32,406 bases of DNA from an uncultured Coriobacteriaceae bacterium (GCA_900552935.1 USBN01000013.1:1-32406), one strand, 5' to 3'; shown: positions 1 to 10,165, counted from the first letter of the stretch. Notes: generated from the letters alone by a model not told the origin. Translations and numbers: made by a program.

Positions 1-306
1 CTGTCCCTCGCCATCGGCAAGGAGGGTCAGAACGCCCGCCTCGCCGCTCGCCTGACCGGCATGCACATCGACATCAAGAACGAGTCGCTCGCTGCCGGCA
101 TGCTCGAGGGCATCTCCGCGCCTTCTGCCGAGCCCGAGGACCTCATCGACGTCGACGAGTCTCATCGCTGCGAGTACGTCGGCGCTAACGGCGTCCGCTG
201 TCGCAACATGGCTCGCCCCAACTCCCGCTACTGCGGCGTCCACGAGGCCATTGCCCTTGCCGGCGACGACGTCGAGGTCTCCGACGACCCGGACTCCCTG
301 ATCTAG
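1..306 (+). CDS. nusA: Transcription termination/antitermination factor NusA, C-terminal end (5' truncated by window)
   Basis: The reading frame is open from base 1 and ends at TAG 304-306, so only the last 101 residues are present. The first residues (LSLAIGKEGQNARLAARLTG) are the signature of the second KH RNA-binding domain of NusA, which binds RNA polymerase and nascent RNA. After the KH domain comes an acidic linker and then a compact Cys/His segment (C-x8-C, then about ten residues later C-x2-H, codons about 58-80) that resembles small zinc-binding modules, followed by an acidic end. Most NusA proteins stop soon after KH2 or carry a plain acidic tail, so this is a lineage-specific extension. 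The usual neighbour ylxR is absent between nusA and infB. The NusA assignment rests on the KH2 motif plus the infB neighbour and is firm; metal binding by the tail is inference. Confidence 0.93.
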   Translation: MSLAIGKEGQNARLAARLTGMHIDIKNESLAAGMLEGISAPSAEPEDLIDVDESHRCEYVGANGVRCRNMARPNSRYCGVHEAIALAGDDVEVSDDPDSLI

Positions 307-390
307 GACGCTCGAGCCCAGACGGCTCATTTGACTTGAAACCCCGCGGGCAAGACCCGCACTGATTGCCCGCACAGGAAGGTAGGTCAC

Positions 391-3006
391 ATGGCAAAGA
401 CCCGCGTACATGACCTTGCCAAGGAATTTGGCATGACGAGCAAGGAGATGCTCGGCCACCTCGCCGACATGAAGATCCCGGCGAAGTCCGCCTCGAGCAC
501 CCTCGAGGATGCCTACGACTCGATGATTCGCAAGAAGATGGCCCCGATCCTCGAGGCTCGCGCTGCGGAGATCGAGGCTGCCAAGCAGGCCGAGGCCGAG
601 GAGAAGGCCAAGGCCGAGGCCGAGGAGCGCGCCCGCGCCGAGGAGGAGCGTCTCGAGGCCGAGAAGCGCCGCGAGGCCGAGCGTGCCAAGGAGGCCGAGG
701 AGCGTGCTCGCCTCGAGGCCGAGCGCAAGCGCAAGGAAGAGGAGCGCGCCGAGGCCGAGCGCAAGCGCAAGGAAGAGGAGGAGCGTAACCGCGTTCGCGA
801 CAACGCCCCCAAGTCCGTGCCTTCCATGACCAGCCTGTTCGACCAGATCGCCCAGCAGGAGCAGATCCTCAAGGCGCAGCGCGAGGAGCAGGCTGCCAAG
901 AAGGCCGAGGCCGCCCCGAGCCGTTCCCGTCGTGGCAACCAGCCCTCCGCTGCGAAGAGCGCCCCCAAGGACGAGGGTCCCGCCACGCCCGAGAAGGCCG
1001 CCACTGCGCGCGGCCGCGGCAAGCGCAAGGGCCACGCCGAGGATGACGGCGAGGATCGCTACAGCCGCATGGCCAAGGCAGCCGAGGAGTACAACCGCGA
1101 GCGCGTCCTTGAGGAGGCCCGCGCCAGCGTCGAGGAAGCGTCCCGCGAGTCGACCGGCCGCCGCAAGAAGCGCAAGGAGCGCCGCCAGAAGCAGGCCGAG
1201 CAGGCCGCCAAGGAGCAGGCGATCGAGGAGGCCATCGCCAACGACCAGAACGTCGCCGAGATTGGCATGGTCAAGGTCCCGACTGGCTCCACCGTCGCCG
1301 AGCTCGCCGAGCTGCTCGACGTTCCCGCCTCTGACATCGTCAAGCGCCTGTTCCTCCTGGGCAGCCCGCTCACGATGACGCAGTCCATGTCTGATGACCT
1401 CATCGAGCTCGTCGCCGATGACCTCGGTCGCGAGGTCAAGGTCATGAGCAAGGAGGAGGAGAACTCCTTCACGTTCTATGATGATCCGTCTGATCTTCTC
1501 CCGCGCGCTCCCGTCGTGACTGTCATGGGCCACGTCGACCACGGCAAGACGTCCCTGCTCGACGCCATCCGCCACACCGGCGTTGCCAGCGGCGAGGCTG
1601 GCGGCATCACGCAGGCCATCGGTGCGTCCCAGGTCAAGATCGGCGACCGCACGATCACCTTCATCGACACCCCTGGTCACGAGACCTTCACCGCCATGCG
1701 TGCCCGTGGCGCCAAGGTGACGGACATCGTCATCCTGATCGTCGCCGCGGACGACGGCGTCATGCCCCAGACCGTCGAGTCGATCAACCACGCGAAAGCC
1801 GCCGGCGTGCCCATCATCGTGGCCGTCAACAAGATCGACAAGCCCGGCGCCAACCCCGATAGGGTCCGTCAGGAGCTCACCGAGTACGGCATCATCCCGG
1901 AGGAGTGGGGCGGACAGAACATGTTCGTCAACATCTCTGCGAAGAAGAAGATCGGCATCGACGAGCTGCTCGAGACCGTCATTCTCCAGGCCGACGTCCT
2001 TGAGCTCAAGGCCAACCCGAATACCTTCGCCTCCGGCAACGTCCTCGAGGCCAAGCTCGATCGCGGCCGCGGCTCCGTCGCCACGGTTCTCGTGACCCGC
2101 GGCACGCTCCACGTTGGCGATTCCCTGGTTGCCGGCATGGCTTACGGCTCCGTCCGTGCCATGCTCGACCCGAAGGGCCGTCCGGTCACCGAGGCTGGCC
2201 CCTCTGACCCGGTCGAGATTCTCGGTCTCCAGAGCGTCCCCGCCGCCGGCGACGAGTTCCGCGTCTTCACCGAGGCCCGCGAGGCCCGCGCTCTCGCCGA
2301 GCAGCGCGCCCTCAAGGCCCGTATCGAGGAGCAGAGCCGCGTCAAGCACGTCACGCTCGAGACGCTCTTCTCCACGATGGAGGACGCTGAGGTCAAGGAG
2401 CTCAACCTCGTCATCAAGGCCGACGTCCAGGGTTCGATCGAGGCTCTCCAGGACTCCCTCGACAAGATGGACCAGTCCGAGGTCCGCATCAACACGATTC
2501 ACTCCGCCGTCGGTGCTATTACCGAGACGGACGTCACCCTTGCCGACGCCTCCAACGCCATCATCATCGGCTTCGGCGTGCGTCCGGACGCCAAGGCCCG
2601 TTCCGCCGCTGAACACCAGGGCGTTGAGATTCGCTGCTACGACGTCATCTATAAGGCTCTCGAGGACCTCGATGCCGCCCGTATCGGCATGCTCAAGCCC
2701 ACGGAGGTCGAGGTCTCCACGGGCATGGCGCTCGTCCTCGACACCTTCAAGGTGCCGAAGGTCGGCATTGCCGCCGGCGTCCGCGTCGAGGAGGGCGAGA
2801 TCGCCGCTACCAACTCCGTGCGCCTCGTCCGTGACGGCATCGTCGTCTACAACGGTAAGATCGCGTCCCTGCGCCACTACAAGGAGGACGTCAAGACCCT
2901 CCGCAGCGGCCTCGAGGGCGGTATCGGCCTCGAGAACTTCCAGGACATCAAGCCTGGCGACCAGATCGAGGCCTATCGCATCGACGAGGTCGCGCGCACC
3001 GAGTAG
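391..3006 (+). CDS. infB: Translation initiation factor IF-2
   Basis: GTPase that places fMet-tRNA on the 30S subunit and promotes subunit joining. The protein is 871 aa. An N-terminal IF2_N module (about residues 1-50) is followed by a long, highly charged Glu/Arg/Lys/Ala helix-forming region (about 55-145), a basic linker, and a second IF2_N module (about 293-355). The G domain shows G1 GHVDHGKT (380-387), G3 DTPGH (426-430), G4 NKID (480-483) and SAK (516-518). Domains II to IV follow and end at TAG 3004-3006. The ATG at 391 has AGGAAGG at 376-382 with good spacing. It lies 84 nt after nusA, the conserved nusA-infB-rbfA order. Length and domain order are normal for GC-rich Gram-positives; the charged linker is repetitive at the DNA level (GAGGCCGAG-type units). 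Confidence 0.98.
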   Translation: MAKTRVHDLAKEFGMTSKEMLGHLADMKIPAKSASSTLEDAYDSMIRKKMAPILEARAAEIEAAKQAEAEEKAKAEAEERARAEEERLEAEKRREAERAKEAEERARLEAERKRKEEERAEAERKRKEEEERNRVRDNAPKSVPSMTSLFDQIAQQEQILKAQREEQAAKKAEAAPSRSRRGNQPSAAKSAPKDEGPATPEKAATARGRGKRKGHAEDDGEDRYSRMAKAAEEYNRERVLEEARASVEEASRESTGRRKKRKERRQKQAEQAAKEQAIEEAIANDQNVAEIGMVKVPTGSTVAELAELLDVPASDIVKRLFLLGSPLTMTQSMSDDLIELVADDLGREVKVMSKEEENSFTFYDDPSDLLPRAPVVTVMGHVDHGKTSLLDAIRHTGVASGEAGGITQAIGASQVKIGDRTITFIDTPGHETFTAMRARGAKVTDIVILIVAADDGVMPQTVESINHAKAAGVPIIVAVNKIDKPGANPDRVRQELTEYGIIPEEWGGQNMFVNISAKKKIGIDELLETVILQADVLELKANPNTFASGNVLEAKLDRGRGSVATVLVTRGTLHVGDSLVAGMAYGSVRAMLDPKGRPVTEAGPSDPVEILGLQSVPAAGDEFRVFTEAREARALAEQRALKARIEEQSRVKHVTLETLFSTMEDAEVKELNLVIKADVQGSIEALQDSLDKMDQSEVRINTIHSAVGAITETDVTLADASNAIIIGFGVRPDAKARSAAEHQGVEIRCYDVIYKALEDLDAARIGMLKPTEVEVSTGMALVLDTFKVPKVGIAAGVRVEEGEIAATNSVRLVRDGIVVYNGKIASLRHYKEDVKTLRSGLEGGIGLENFQDIKPGDQIEAYRIDEVARTE

Positions 3007-3038
3007 CCTCGGGCGGGTATAACGCCAGTAACGTACCT

Positions 3039-3063
3039 GGGGCGGCCCAACGCGGGTCGCCCC
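3039..3063 (+). terminator. Hairpin in the infB-rbfA gap (attenuator or processing stem)
   Basis: GGGGCGGCCC (3039-3048) and GGGTCGCCCC (3054-3063) form a 10-bp stem with one G-U pair and a five-base loop. No T-run follows, so it is not a classical intrinsic terminator. It lies 25 nt before the rbfA start and could stabilise the infB 3' end or lower downstream expression. Confidence 0.4.
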
Positions 3064-3088
3064 TACTTGACCAAAGAAGGTGGAAACG

Positions 3089-3541
3089 ATGAAGCAGAAC
3101 TCCTCTTCGCGTAGGAACGGCGAGATCGCGCGTGAGAAGCTCGCCAGCATCCTCCTGTTCGAGATCTCCGACCCCGATCTCGAGCTTGTGACCCTCACTG
3201 GTTGCGAGGTGTCCGTCGACCGCTCCTTCGTTCGCGCCTACGTCTCCTGCGAGCCCGAGCGCTACGAGTCCGTCATGGCGGCGCTGAATCGCGCCAAGGG
3301 TCGCCTTCGTTCGCTGCTTGGCCGTGCCCTCGGTTGGCGCGTGACCCCCGAGCTCGCCTTCTCTCTCGACACCACTACCGACGAAGCCGAGCGCATCGCC
3401 GTCGCCCTCGAGAACCGTCCTCCTACGATCGACGTCGAGAAGGACGAGTTCGGCTATCCCATCGTCGATGGCGCCGGGGACGATGAGGACGCCGATGGCG
3501 CTGATGATGTCGACGCTCTCGAAGAGGACGCTGAGGCTTAA
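3089..3541 (+). CDS. rbfA: 30S ribosome-binding factor A
   Basis: Small KH-fold protein that binds immature 30S subunits and helps 16S rRNA maturation, especially under cold stress. It has 150 aa. The N-terminal stretch (RRNGEIAREKLASILLFEISDP) followed by the strand-helix pattern VTLTGCEVSVDRSFVRAYVS and an LGRALGWRVTPELAF segment matches the RbfA family. The last 30 residues are an Asp/Glu/Ala tail beyond the KH core. I chose ATG 3089 because AGAAGG (3075-3080) sits eight bases upstream; a GTG at 3080 would overlap that ribosome-binding site. It lies between infB and a DHH phosphoesterase, which is the standard neighbourhood. Confidence 0.93.
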   Translation: MKQNSSSRRNGEIAREKLASILLFEISDPDLELVTLTGCEVSVDRSFVRAYVSCEPERYESVMAALNRAKGRLRSLLGRALGWRVTPELAFSLDTTTDEAERIAVALENRPPTIDVEKDEFGYPIVDGAGDDEDADGADDVDALEEDAEA

Positions 3542-3544
3542 ACC

Positions 3545-4621
3545 ATGAACGTAGGGGACGAGAAGGTCTTCTCAGAACAACGAGAGAAGTTCGCGCAGGT
3601 GGCGGCACTCATTGATGCTGCGACCGAGATTGTCATCTGTGCGCACACCAACCCGGACGGCGACGCCCTGGGTTCTGGCCTTGCGCTCGCGCAGCTCATC
3701 TCTCAGCACTGGGAGGGCAAGCACGTCACGAACCTGCTCGCAGACAACGACCCTGTGCCGCGCCTGTACCGCTTCCTCCCCGGTGCGGATTCCTTCGTTC
3801 GCGCGAGCACGTATGAGGGCGATCCCGATCTGTTCATCATCGTCGACCTCTCCGTTGCGTCGCGTTTGAACCAAGCCCAGCCAGTGCTCGAGCGCAGCGC
3901 TCATGTCGCGATCCTCGACCACCATCCGTCCACGACGCCTTTCGGTGACGTCGCGCTCATTCGTCCCGACGCGGCCGCTGCCGGCGTGATCATCGCGGAG
4001 TTCGCGCTTGCGATGGGAGCCACGATCACTCCCGATATCGCCAACTGCCTGTTCTGCGCGATTGTGACGGACACGGGCCGCTTCCAGTACCAGAACGCGG
4101 ATTCCGAGGCGTTCGAGTGCGCCAGCATGCTTGTGGATGCGGGCGCGTCGCCTTCGCTCATCTCGCTCAACGTCTACCAGAGTTTCAGGCTCGCCTACCT
4201 CCACCTCGAAAGCGTGGTCATGGGCAGGATCGTGACGTTCGAGCACGGGCGCATCGCCTATAGCTACGCCACGAGGAAGGACCTCGAGCGTACGGGTGCC
4301 TTGCCTGACGAGTGCGACGGCCTCATCGACGTCGTTCGCAGCGTCGAGGGTTCCGAGCTCGCCCTCTTCCTCAAGGAGACGCCCGATGGCCTCATTCGTG
4401 GCAACCTCCGCTCCAAGGGAGACCATGACATATCCGGCGTCGCGCGCGCCTTTGGCGGAGGAGGTCACAAGGCTGCCTCTGGCTTTACGACGGACATGGG
4501 CATCGACGCCACGCTCGCCGCGGTGCTGCCCCTCATGCGCGCTGTGCTTGCCGCGGGTCCCGGCGAGAGTCCCGCCCCCATTGCTCGACAGCTATCGTTG
4601 AACATCGACCGAGAGGCATAA
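3545..4621 (+). CDS. nrnA: DHH/DHHA1 family phosphoesterase (nanoRNase / pAp phosphatase, NrnA-like)
   Basis: Metal-dependent phosphoesterase of 358 aa, expected to degrade short oligoribonucleotides and/or pAp in the cytoplasm. Motif I is NPDGDALGSG (36-45), the DHH motif is at 125-127 (LDHHPSTTPFG), a further conserved Asp lies in IVTDTGRFQY, and the C-terminal DHHA1 motif GGGGHKAASGF (304-314) binds substrate. This architecture fits NrnA rather than RecJ, which is longer. The start ATG lies three bases after the rbfA stop with only a weak ribosome-binding site, suggesting translational coupling. The rbfA-nrnA-truB order is common in Gram-positives. Substrate preference cannot be told from sequence. 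Confidence 0.93.
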   Translation: MNVGDEKVFSEQREKFAQVAALIDAATEIVICAHTNPDGDALGSGLALAQLISQHWEGKHVTNLLADNDPVPRLYRFLPGADSFVRASTYEGDPDLFIIVDLSVASRLNQAQPVLERSAHVAILDHHPSTTPFGDVALIRPDAAAAGVIIAEFALAMGATITPDIANCLFCAIVTDTGRFQYQNADSEAFECASMLVDAGASPSLISLNVYQSFRLAYLHLESVVMGRIVTFEHGRIAYSYATRKDLERTGALPDECDGLIDVVRSVEGSELALFLKETPDGLIRGNLRSKGDHDISGVARAFGGGGHKAASGFTTDMGIDATLAAVLPLMRAVLAAGPGESPAPIARQLSLNIDREA

Positions 4622-4629
4622 CGACACCT

Positions 4630-5589
4630 ATGCGACGTGGCACATCTGGAATCAACGCCCTTCTTGCGGTTGACAAGCCGTGTGGCATGACCTCGCATGA
4701 TGTGGTCTCCCGCGTGAGGCGCGCGCTTGGCGAGCGTCGCGTGGGGCATGCCGGCACGCTCGACCCAGACGCATCCGGCGTGCTCGTGGTTGGCGTGGGG
4801 CAGGCGACCAAGCTCCTTGGCATGCTCACGCTCGACCGCAAGAGCTATCGCGCTCGCATCGAGTTTGGCTCGCAGACCACGACCGATGATGCCGAGGGCG
4901 AGGTCATCGCATCTTCTGCGGTGCCCCCTGAGCTTTTCGATGCTGACGCCGCCGCGCGTGCGGTGTCGGGTCTTGTGGGCGAGCATGAACAGATGCCTCC
5001 CGCCTTTAGTGCCATCAGCGTTTGCGGCAAGCGTGCCTATGCGCTCGCGCGCGAGGACAAGGAGGTTAAGCTGTCGCCTCGCCATGTGACCATCCACGAG
5101 GCGAGCCTGCTTTCCGTCACCGGCGAGGGCACGGCGGAATCGCCCCTCGTCTGGGAGTGCGACTTCGACGTGTCGAAGGGCACCTACATTAGGAGCATCG
5201 CGCGTGACCTGGGCCTTGCGCTCGGGACTCACGCGCACCTCTGCGGCCTGAGGCGCACGAGTGCGGGCATGGTGAGAATCGCCGACTGTGTCTCTCTCGA
5301 CGAGCTCGCCGAGCATGGCCGCGACTTGATGGCGGACCGCGTGCTTGACCCGGTTGCCTGCCTCGGTATCGCCACGCGCGCGGTCGAGATCGCCGAGATT
5401 GCGGATATCACCTGCGGGCGTCACATTCCCATGGGCCTTGTCTCGCTCGATGGCGTCAGTCGCGAGCCGAGGCCTGGCGAGCCCATTGCGCTCGTGTGGG
5501 ACCACGCCCTCGTTGGCGTGTGGCAACGCCGCTCGACCGATCTCGTCTGCTCCACCAACTTCCCGCAGGCAATCGAAGGGGTTCGCTGA
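4630..5589 (+). CDS. truB: tRNA pseudouridine(55) synthase TruB
   Basis: Makes pseudouridine at position 55 in the T-loop of tRNAs. The 319-aa protein opens with GINALLAVDKPCGMTSHDVV, the conserved TruB start, and has the catalytic Asp45 in HAGTLDPDASGVL. KSYRARIEFGSQTTTDD and GTYIRSIARDLG are further family motifs. A C-terminal PUA-like region (about 240-319) follows the catalytic domain. ATG 4630 follows the nrnA stop by eight bases, with GAGAGG at 4611-4616. The stop TGA (5587-5589) overlaps the ribF start, the usual truB-ribF coupling. Confidence 0.97.
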   Translation: MRRGTSGINALLAVDKPCGMTSHDVVSRVRRALGERRVGHAGTLDPDASGVLVVGVGQATKLLGMLTLDRKSYRARIEFGSQTTTDDAEGEVIASSAVPPELFDADAAARAVSGLVGEHEQMPPAFSAISVCGKRAYALAREDKEVKLSPRHVTIHEASLLSVTGEGTAESPLVWECDFDVSKGTYIRSIARDLGLALGTHAHLCGLRRTSAGMVRIADCVSLDELAEHGRDLMADRVLDPVACLGIATRAVEIAEIADITCGRHIPMGLVSLDGVSREPRPGEPIALVWDHALVGVWQRRSTDLVCSTNFPQAIEGVR

Positions 5590-6824
5590 TGGCAAAGGGT
5601 TCAATGGGGAAGGCCGCGCCTGCGGGCTCGTCCGAGGCCGTAGCTGCCGCAAACTCTACGGAGCTTGTCCACGAGCTCATGGACCTCGCGCCGGAGATGC
5701 CCCTCGCTGCCGCCCGCGCGCGAGAGCTCCTCTCGCTCTCGGGGCGTCTTCTCGACACGCCCGAGCCGGCGGGTCTAGCCTCTCTGGCAGTCGAAGGCTC
5801 CGAGGGTTCCGATAAATATGTCTCGTACATGACGTATGGGCAGAAGCTCCTGAAGTCTGATCGCTATGTCTGCGTAATCGGCGCCTTTGATGGAGTGCAT
5901 CTCGGCCACCAGGAGCTCCTTCAGCGTGCGGCGCGAGATGCGGCAGAGCGGGGAGACAAGCTCGCCGTCCTCACGTTCACGCCAGACCCGGCGGATGTGC
6001 TCGCCGGCCCTACTCCCTCTTCCAAGCTTCTTTCGGACGAGGGACGCGTGAGTGCGTTGCTCGCATTCGATGGGGATGCGGATTGCCCGGATGTCAGCTC
6101 GGTCGTCTGCGTCGACTTCGATCGCGAGTTTGCGTCGCTCACGTGGGCGGAGTTTGCCGGCGAGGCGCTTGGCCTCATCTTTGGCGACGAGTTCGAGGAC
6201 GATTTCGAAGCCGTCTTCGTTGGGAGTGACTTCCGCTTTGGCGCCCACGGCGAGGGCGACCTCGAACTGCTCCAGAGGGTCGGTGATATCCGCGGTTATG
6301 ACGTCACGGGCGTCGAGCTCCTCGAGCAGGGCGGCGCTCCCGTTACGGCGACGCGTATCCGCGGGCTGGTGCATGCGGGGCGTGTCGAGGAAGCCGCCGG
6401 GCTTCTCGGTCGTCCGCACATGGTGGTTGGTAGGGTCGAGCACGGCAGGGGAGAGGGGGCGTCGTTTGGCTTCCCCACGGCAAACATCGTCTGCGATTTC
6501 TCCGCGTGCGTGCCCGAGCAGGGTGTCTATGCCGGCTTCGTCACGGTTGCGGATGGGGATGGCGTTTGTTGCGCCTATCCCGCCGCCATCAATGTCGGCC
6601 TTCCGCCGAGCTTCGAGGGCGAGGCGCCCGAGGGCACGCTTCTCGAGGCGAACCTCATCGGCTTCGACGGGGACCTCTACGGCAGCAAGGCGTGCGTCTC
6701 CTTCGTGAGGTGGCTGCGCGACTCCCGCCCGTTTGCCACGCTCGAGGAGCTCGAGCGAACGGTGCTCGGAAACATCGACTGGGCGGGCCACGCGCTCGGC
6801 GGACGGGGTATCAGAATCAACTAA
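5589..6824 (+). CDS. ribF: Bifunctional riboflavin kinase / FMN adenylyltransferase, with N-terminal extension
   Basis: Converts riboflavin to FMN and FMN to FAD. The FMN adenylyltransferase domain carries GAFDGVHLGH (98-107), a nucleotidyltransferase HxGH motif. The riboflavin kinase domain starts near 275 (VVGRVEHGRGEGASFG) and has the PTAN motif in GFPTAN (294-299). The start chosen is ATG 5589, which overlaps the truB stop (TGATG). This gives 411 aa and an extension of about 80-90 residues before the first conserved strand; RibF is usually 300-340 aa. The extension is Ala/Ser/Leu-rich with a predicted helical centre and no motif I recognise. An internal ATG at 5829 would give a normal length but has no visible ribosome-binding site. 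Confidence 0.94.
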   Translation: MAKGSMGKAAPAGSSEAVAAANSTELVHELMDLAPEMPLAAARARELLSLSGRLLDTPEPAGLASLAVEGSEGSDKYVSYMTYGQKLLKSDRYVCVIGAFDGVHLGHQELLQRAARDAAERGDKLAVLTFTPDPADVLAGPTPSSKLLSDEGRVSALLAFDGDADCPDVSSVVCVDFDREFASLTWAEFAGEALGLIFGDEFEDDFEAVFVGSDFRFGAHGEGDLELLQRVGDIRGYDVTGVELLEQGGAPVTATRIRGLVHAGRVEEAAGLLGRPHMVVGRVEHGRGEGASFGFPTANIVCDFSACVPEQGVYAGFVTVADGDGVCCAYPAAINVGLPPSFEGEAPEGTLLEANLIGFDGDLYGSKACVSFVRWLRDSRPFATLEELERTVLGNIDWAGHALGGRGIRIN

Positions 6825-6846
6825 CTTCGAGGTCAGGGGGTGTCAC

Positions 6847-8745
6847 ATGATTACCGAGGAGGACAAGGAGCGCGTTCGCCAGGCAACCGACATCGTCAAC
6901 CTCGTCTCGGAGACCGTCGTGCTCAGGCAGCGCGGCGGCGACTTCTGGGGTTGCTGCCCCTTTCACCACGAGAAAAGTCCGTCGTTTCACGTGACGCCGT
7001 CGACTGGCCTGTGGCACTGTTTCGGTTGCCACTCAGGTGGCGACGTGTTCGACTACGTCATGAAGCGCGAGGGCCTCGACTTCCTCGACGCCGTTCGCTT
7101 CCTCGCGGAGCGAGCCCACATCGACATCGAAGAGGGTCAGGGGACGGCGAGGCGCGGGCCCAAGCGCACGCGCGTGATTGACGCGCTCGAGGCTGCCCAG
7201 GCCTCTTTCTCTACCCGCCTCATGCGCGGGAGGGGTGACGGCGCCGCCGCCGCGCGTGCCTACTTCGCGAGCCGTGGGTTCAACTCGGACATCTGCTCTC
7301 GCTGGCATCTCGGCTATGCCGACCCGTCCGTGTCCCTCGTGCGCGAGCTCCAGCAGGCGGGCTTCTCGCGAGGCGAACTCGAGGCCGCTGACCTCGGCGT
7401 CTCTCGCGGCGGCGGCCTTCGAGACCGCTTCTTCGACCGCGTGATGTTTCCCATCCACGACGAGCAAGGCCGCTGCATCGGCTTTGGCGGCCGCGTGATG
7501 GGGGATGCCAAGCCCAAGTACCTCAACACGCGCGAGACGAGCGTGTTTCACAAGTCCAAGCACATGTTCGCCTTCGATTATGCGAAGGAGAGCATCGCCG
7601 CGCGCGGTTTCGCCATCGTGACCGAGGGCTATATGGACGTCATCTCGATGCACGAGGCCGGCTTCACCAACACGGTGGCGGCACTGGGCACCGCGCTGTC
7701 CGCAGACCACATCCGCACGCTGTCGCGCTTCGCCAAGACCATCGTCTGCATGTTCGACGGCGACGCAGCCGGTCAGCATGCGGCGGAGGCCGCCGTTCGT
7801 TATGTCGAGAGCACGAAGGCATCGCTTACCTGCGTCGTGCTTCCAGACAACCAGGATCCTGACGAGTTCCTGAAGGCTCATGGCCGCGAGGCGATGGAGG
7901 AACAGCTGCGCCAGGCGAGGCCCCTCATCGAGTTCGTTGTCGACAAGAAGCTCGAGACGCTCGATCTTTCGAGCCCCGGCCTGAGAATTGCCGCGCTCGA
8001 GGAGATCGCGAAGGTGCTCGCGCCTCTCAAATCCTCGTACCTCCTCGATGGCTATGCGCAGCAGGTTGCCGGCAGGCTTGGTATCAACGTCGAGGTGACG
8101 AAGGAGAAGATTCGCTCCACACCCGTCGAGGGTGAGGAGACGGGGAACGCTCCTGCCGATGACTATGGCTATGAGTACGCGCCCTCGGGTGGCTATGGAG
8201 ATGAGTATGCGCCCGTGGATGACTACGGCTATGACTACGTGCCAGAGCCGGAGCCCATGGTGCAATCGCAGCCCTCGGTCTCTCTCGGCGCGCTCTCTGC
8301 CGAGGATCGCACGCAGATTCGGGCGGAGAGGAACCTGCTCGCCATGATGGCGGACAACATCGACCTGTTCCGTGGCTACGCGGATCGCATCGCGACCTTT
8401 GCCTGGGCTGATTCGCGTCATGAGGCGATTGCCTGGTCGATGCTCGCGACGCCGGTGGGCACCACGCCCGCAGACGTCGTTGCCGCCGCGACGCGCGCCT
8501 GTCCGGACGCGCCGAAGATTCTCTCTGCGAGCTCCTTCTCCTCGACGAGCGCGTGGGACACGCAGACTAACGTCGAGTTCGTCGTTAACGAGGCTGAGAT
8601 TCGCTCCATTGACCGGAGGGTTTCGATGCTCACCGCGTCCCTTGCCGGCGGCGCAGATTCGGCACGCTCCCGCGAGGCGCTTCAGGAATTGGGGCAGCTC
8701 CGGGCGCGCCGGGGTGAGTTGCGGGCATCACAGCCCCTTGAATAG
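6847..8745 (+). CDS. dnaG: DNA primase DnaG
   Basis: Synthesises RNA primers for replication forks. The 632-aa protein has the N-terminal zinc-binding motif C37-x2-H40 and C58-x2-C61 (CPFHHEKSPSF ... WHCFGC). The catalytic TOPRIM domain shows EGYMD (260-264) and FDGDAAG (303-309) with metal-binding Glu/Asp residues. The C-terminal helicase-interacting part is present. Between core and C-terminal domain, about residues 435-470, is a low-complexity Tyr/Gly/Asp/Pro-rich linker with the unit DDYGYEYAP repeated about three times. The start is ATG 6847 with a G-rich ribosome-binding site (AGGTCAGGGGG, ending 6840); an upstream in-frame ATG at 6733 lies inside ribF. It sits directly before rpoD, the classic macromolecular synthesis order. 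Confidence 0.97.
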   Translation: MITEEDKERVRQATDIVNLVSETVVLRQRGGDFWGCCPFHHEKSPSFHVTPSTGLWHCFGCHSGGDVFDYVMKREGLDFLDAVRFLAERAHIDIEEGQGTARRGPKRTRVIDALEAAQASFSTRLMRGRGDGAAAARAYFASRGFNSDICSRWHLGYADPSVSLVRELQQAGFSRGELEAADLGVSRGGGLRDRFFDRVMFPIHDEQGRCIGFGGRVMGDAKPKYLNTRETSVFHKSKHMFAFDYAKESIAARGFAIVTEGYMDVISMHEAGFTNTVAALGTALSADHIRTLSRFAKTIVCMFDGDAAGQHAAEAAVRYVESTKASLTCVVLPDNQDPDEFLKAHGREAMEEQLRQARPLIEFVVDKKLETLDLSSPGLRIAALEEIAKVLAPLKSSYLLDGYAQQVAGRLGINVEVTKEKIRSTPVEGEETGNAPADDYGYEYAPSGGYGDEYAPVDDYGYDYVPEPEPMVQSQPSVSLGALSAEDRTQIRAERNLLAMMADNIDLFRGYADRIATFAWADSRHEAIAWSMLATPVGTTPADVVAAATRACPDAPKILSASSFSSTSAWDTQTNVEFVVNEAEIRSIDRRVSMLTASLAGGADSARSREALQELGQLRARRGELRASQPLE

Positions 8746-8763
8746 CGATTCTCTGGAATTCTA

Positions 8764-8792
8764 TGAGTTAAACCCCGATATCAGGGTAAAAT
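8764..8792 (+). promoter_or_regulatory. Possible rpoD promoter (-10 TAAAAT)
   Basis: The 88-nt dnaG-rpoD gap is AT-rich compared with its flanks and contains TAAAAT at 8787-8792, about 40 nt before the rpoD start. The hexamer 17 bases upstream (TGAGTT, 8764-8769) is a poor -35, so this is only a candidate. Confidence 0.25.
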
Positions 8793-8833
8793 AGCAATAA
8801 CTGTGCATCGACGGCCATGTCGAGAGGAAGTCC

Positions 8834-10165
<1,332 letters not shown>

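Noticed and set aside
513..1472. Long minus-strand and shifted-frame ORFs inside infB and other core genes
   Set aside because: GC-rich codon bias opens antisense frames. Their sequences are Arg/Ser/Ala runs without motifs or ribosome-binding sites.
6733..6846. Upstream start of dnaG at 6733
   Set aside because: It lies within the ribF coding end; the product from 6847 begins exactly where DnaG proteins begin.
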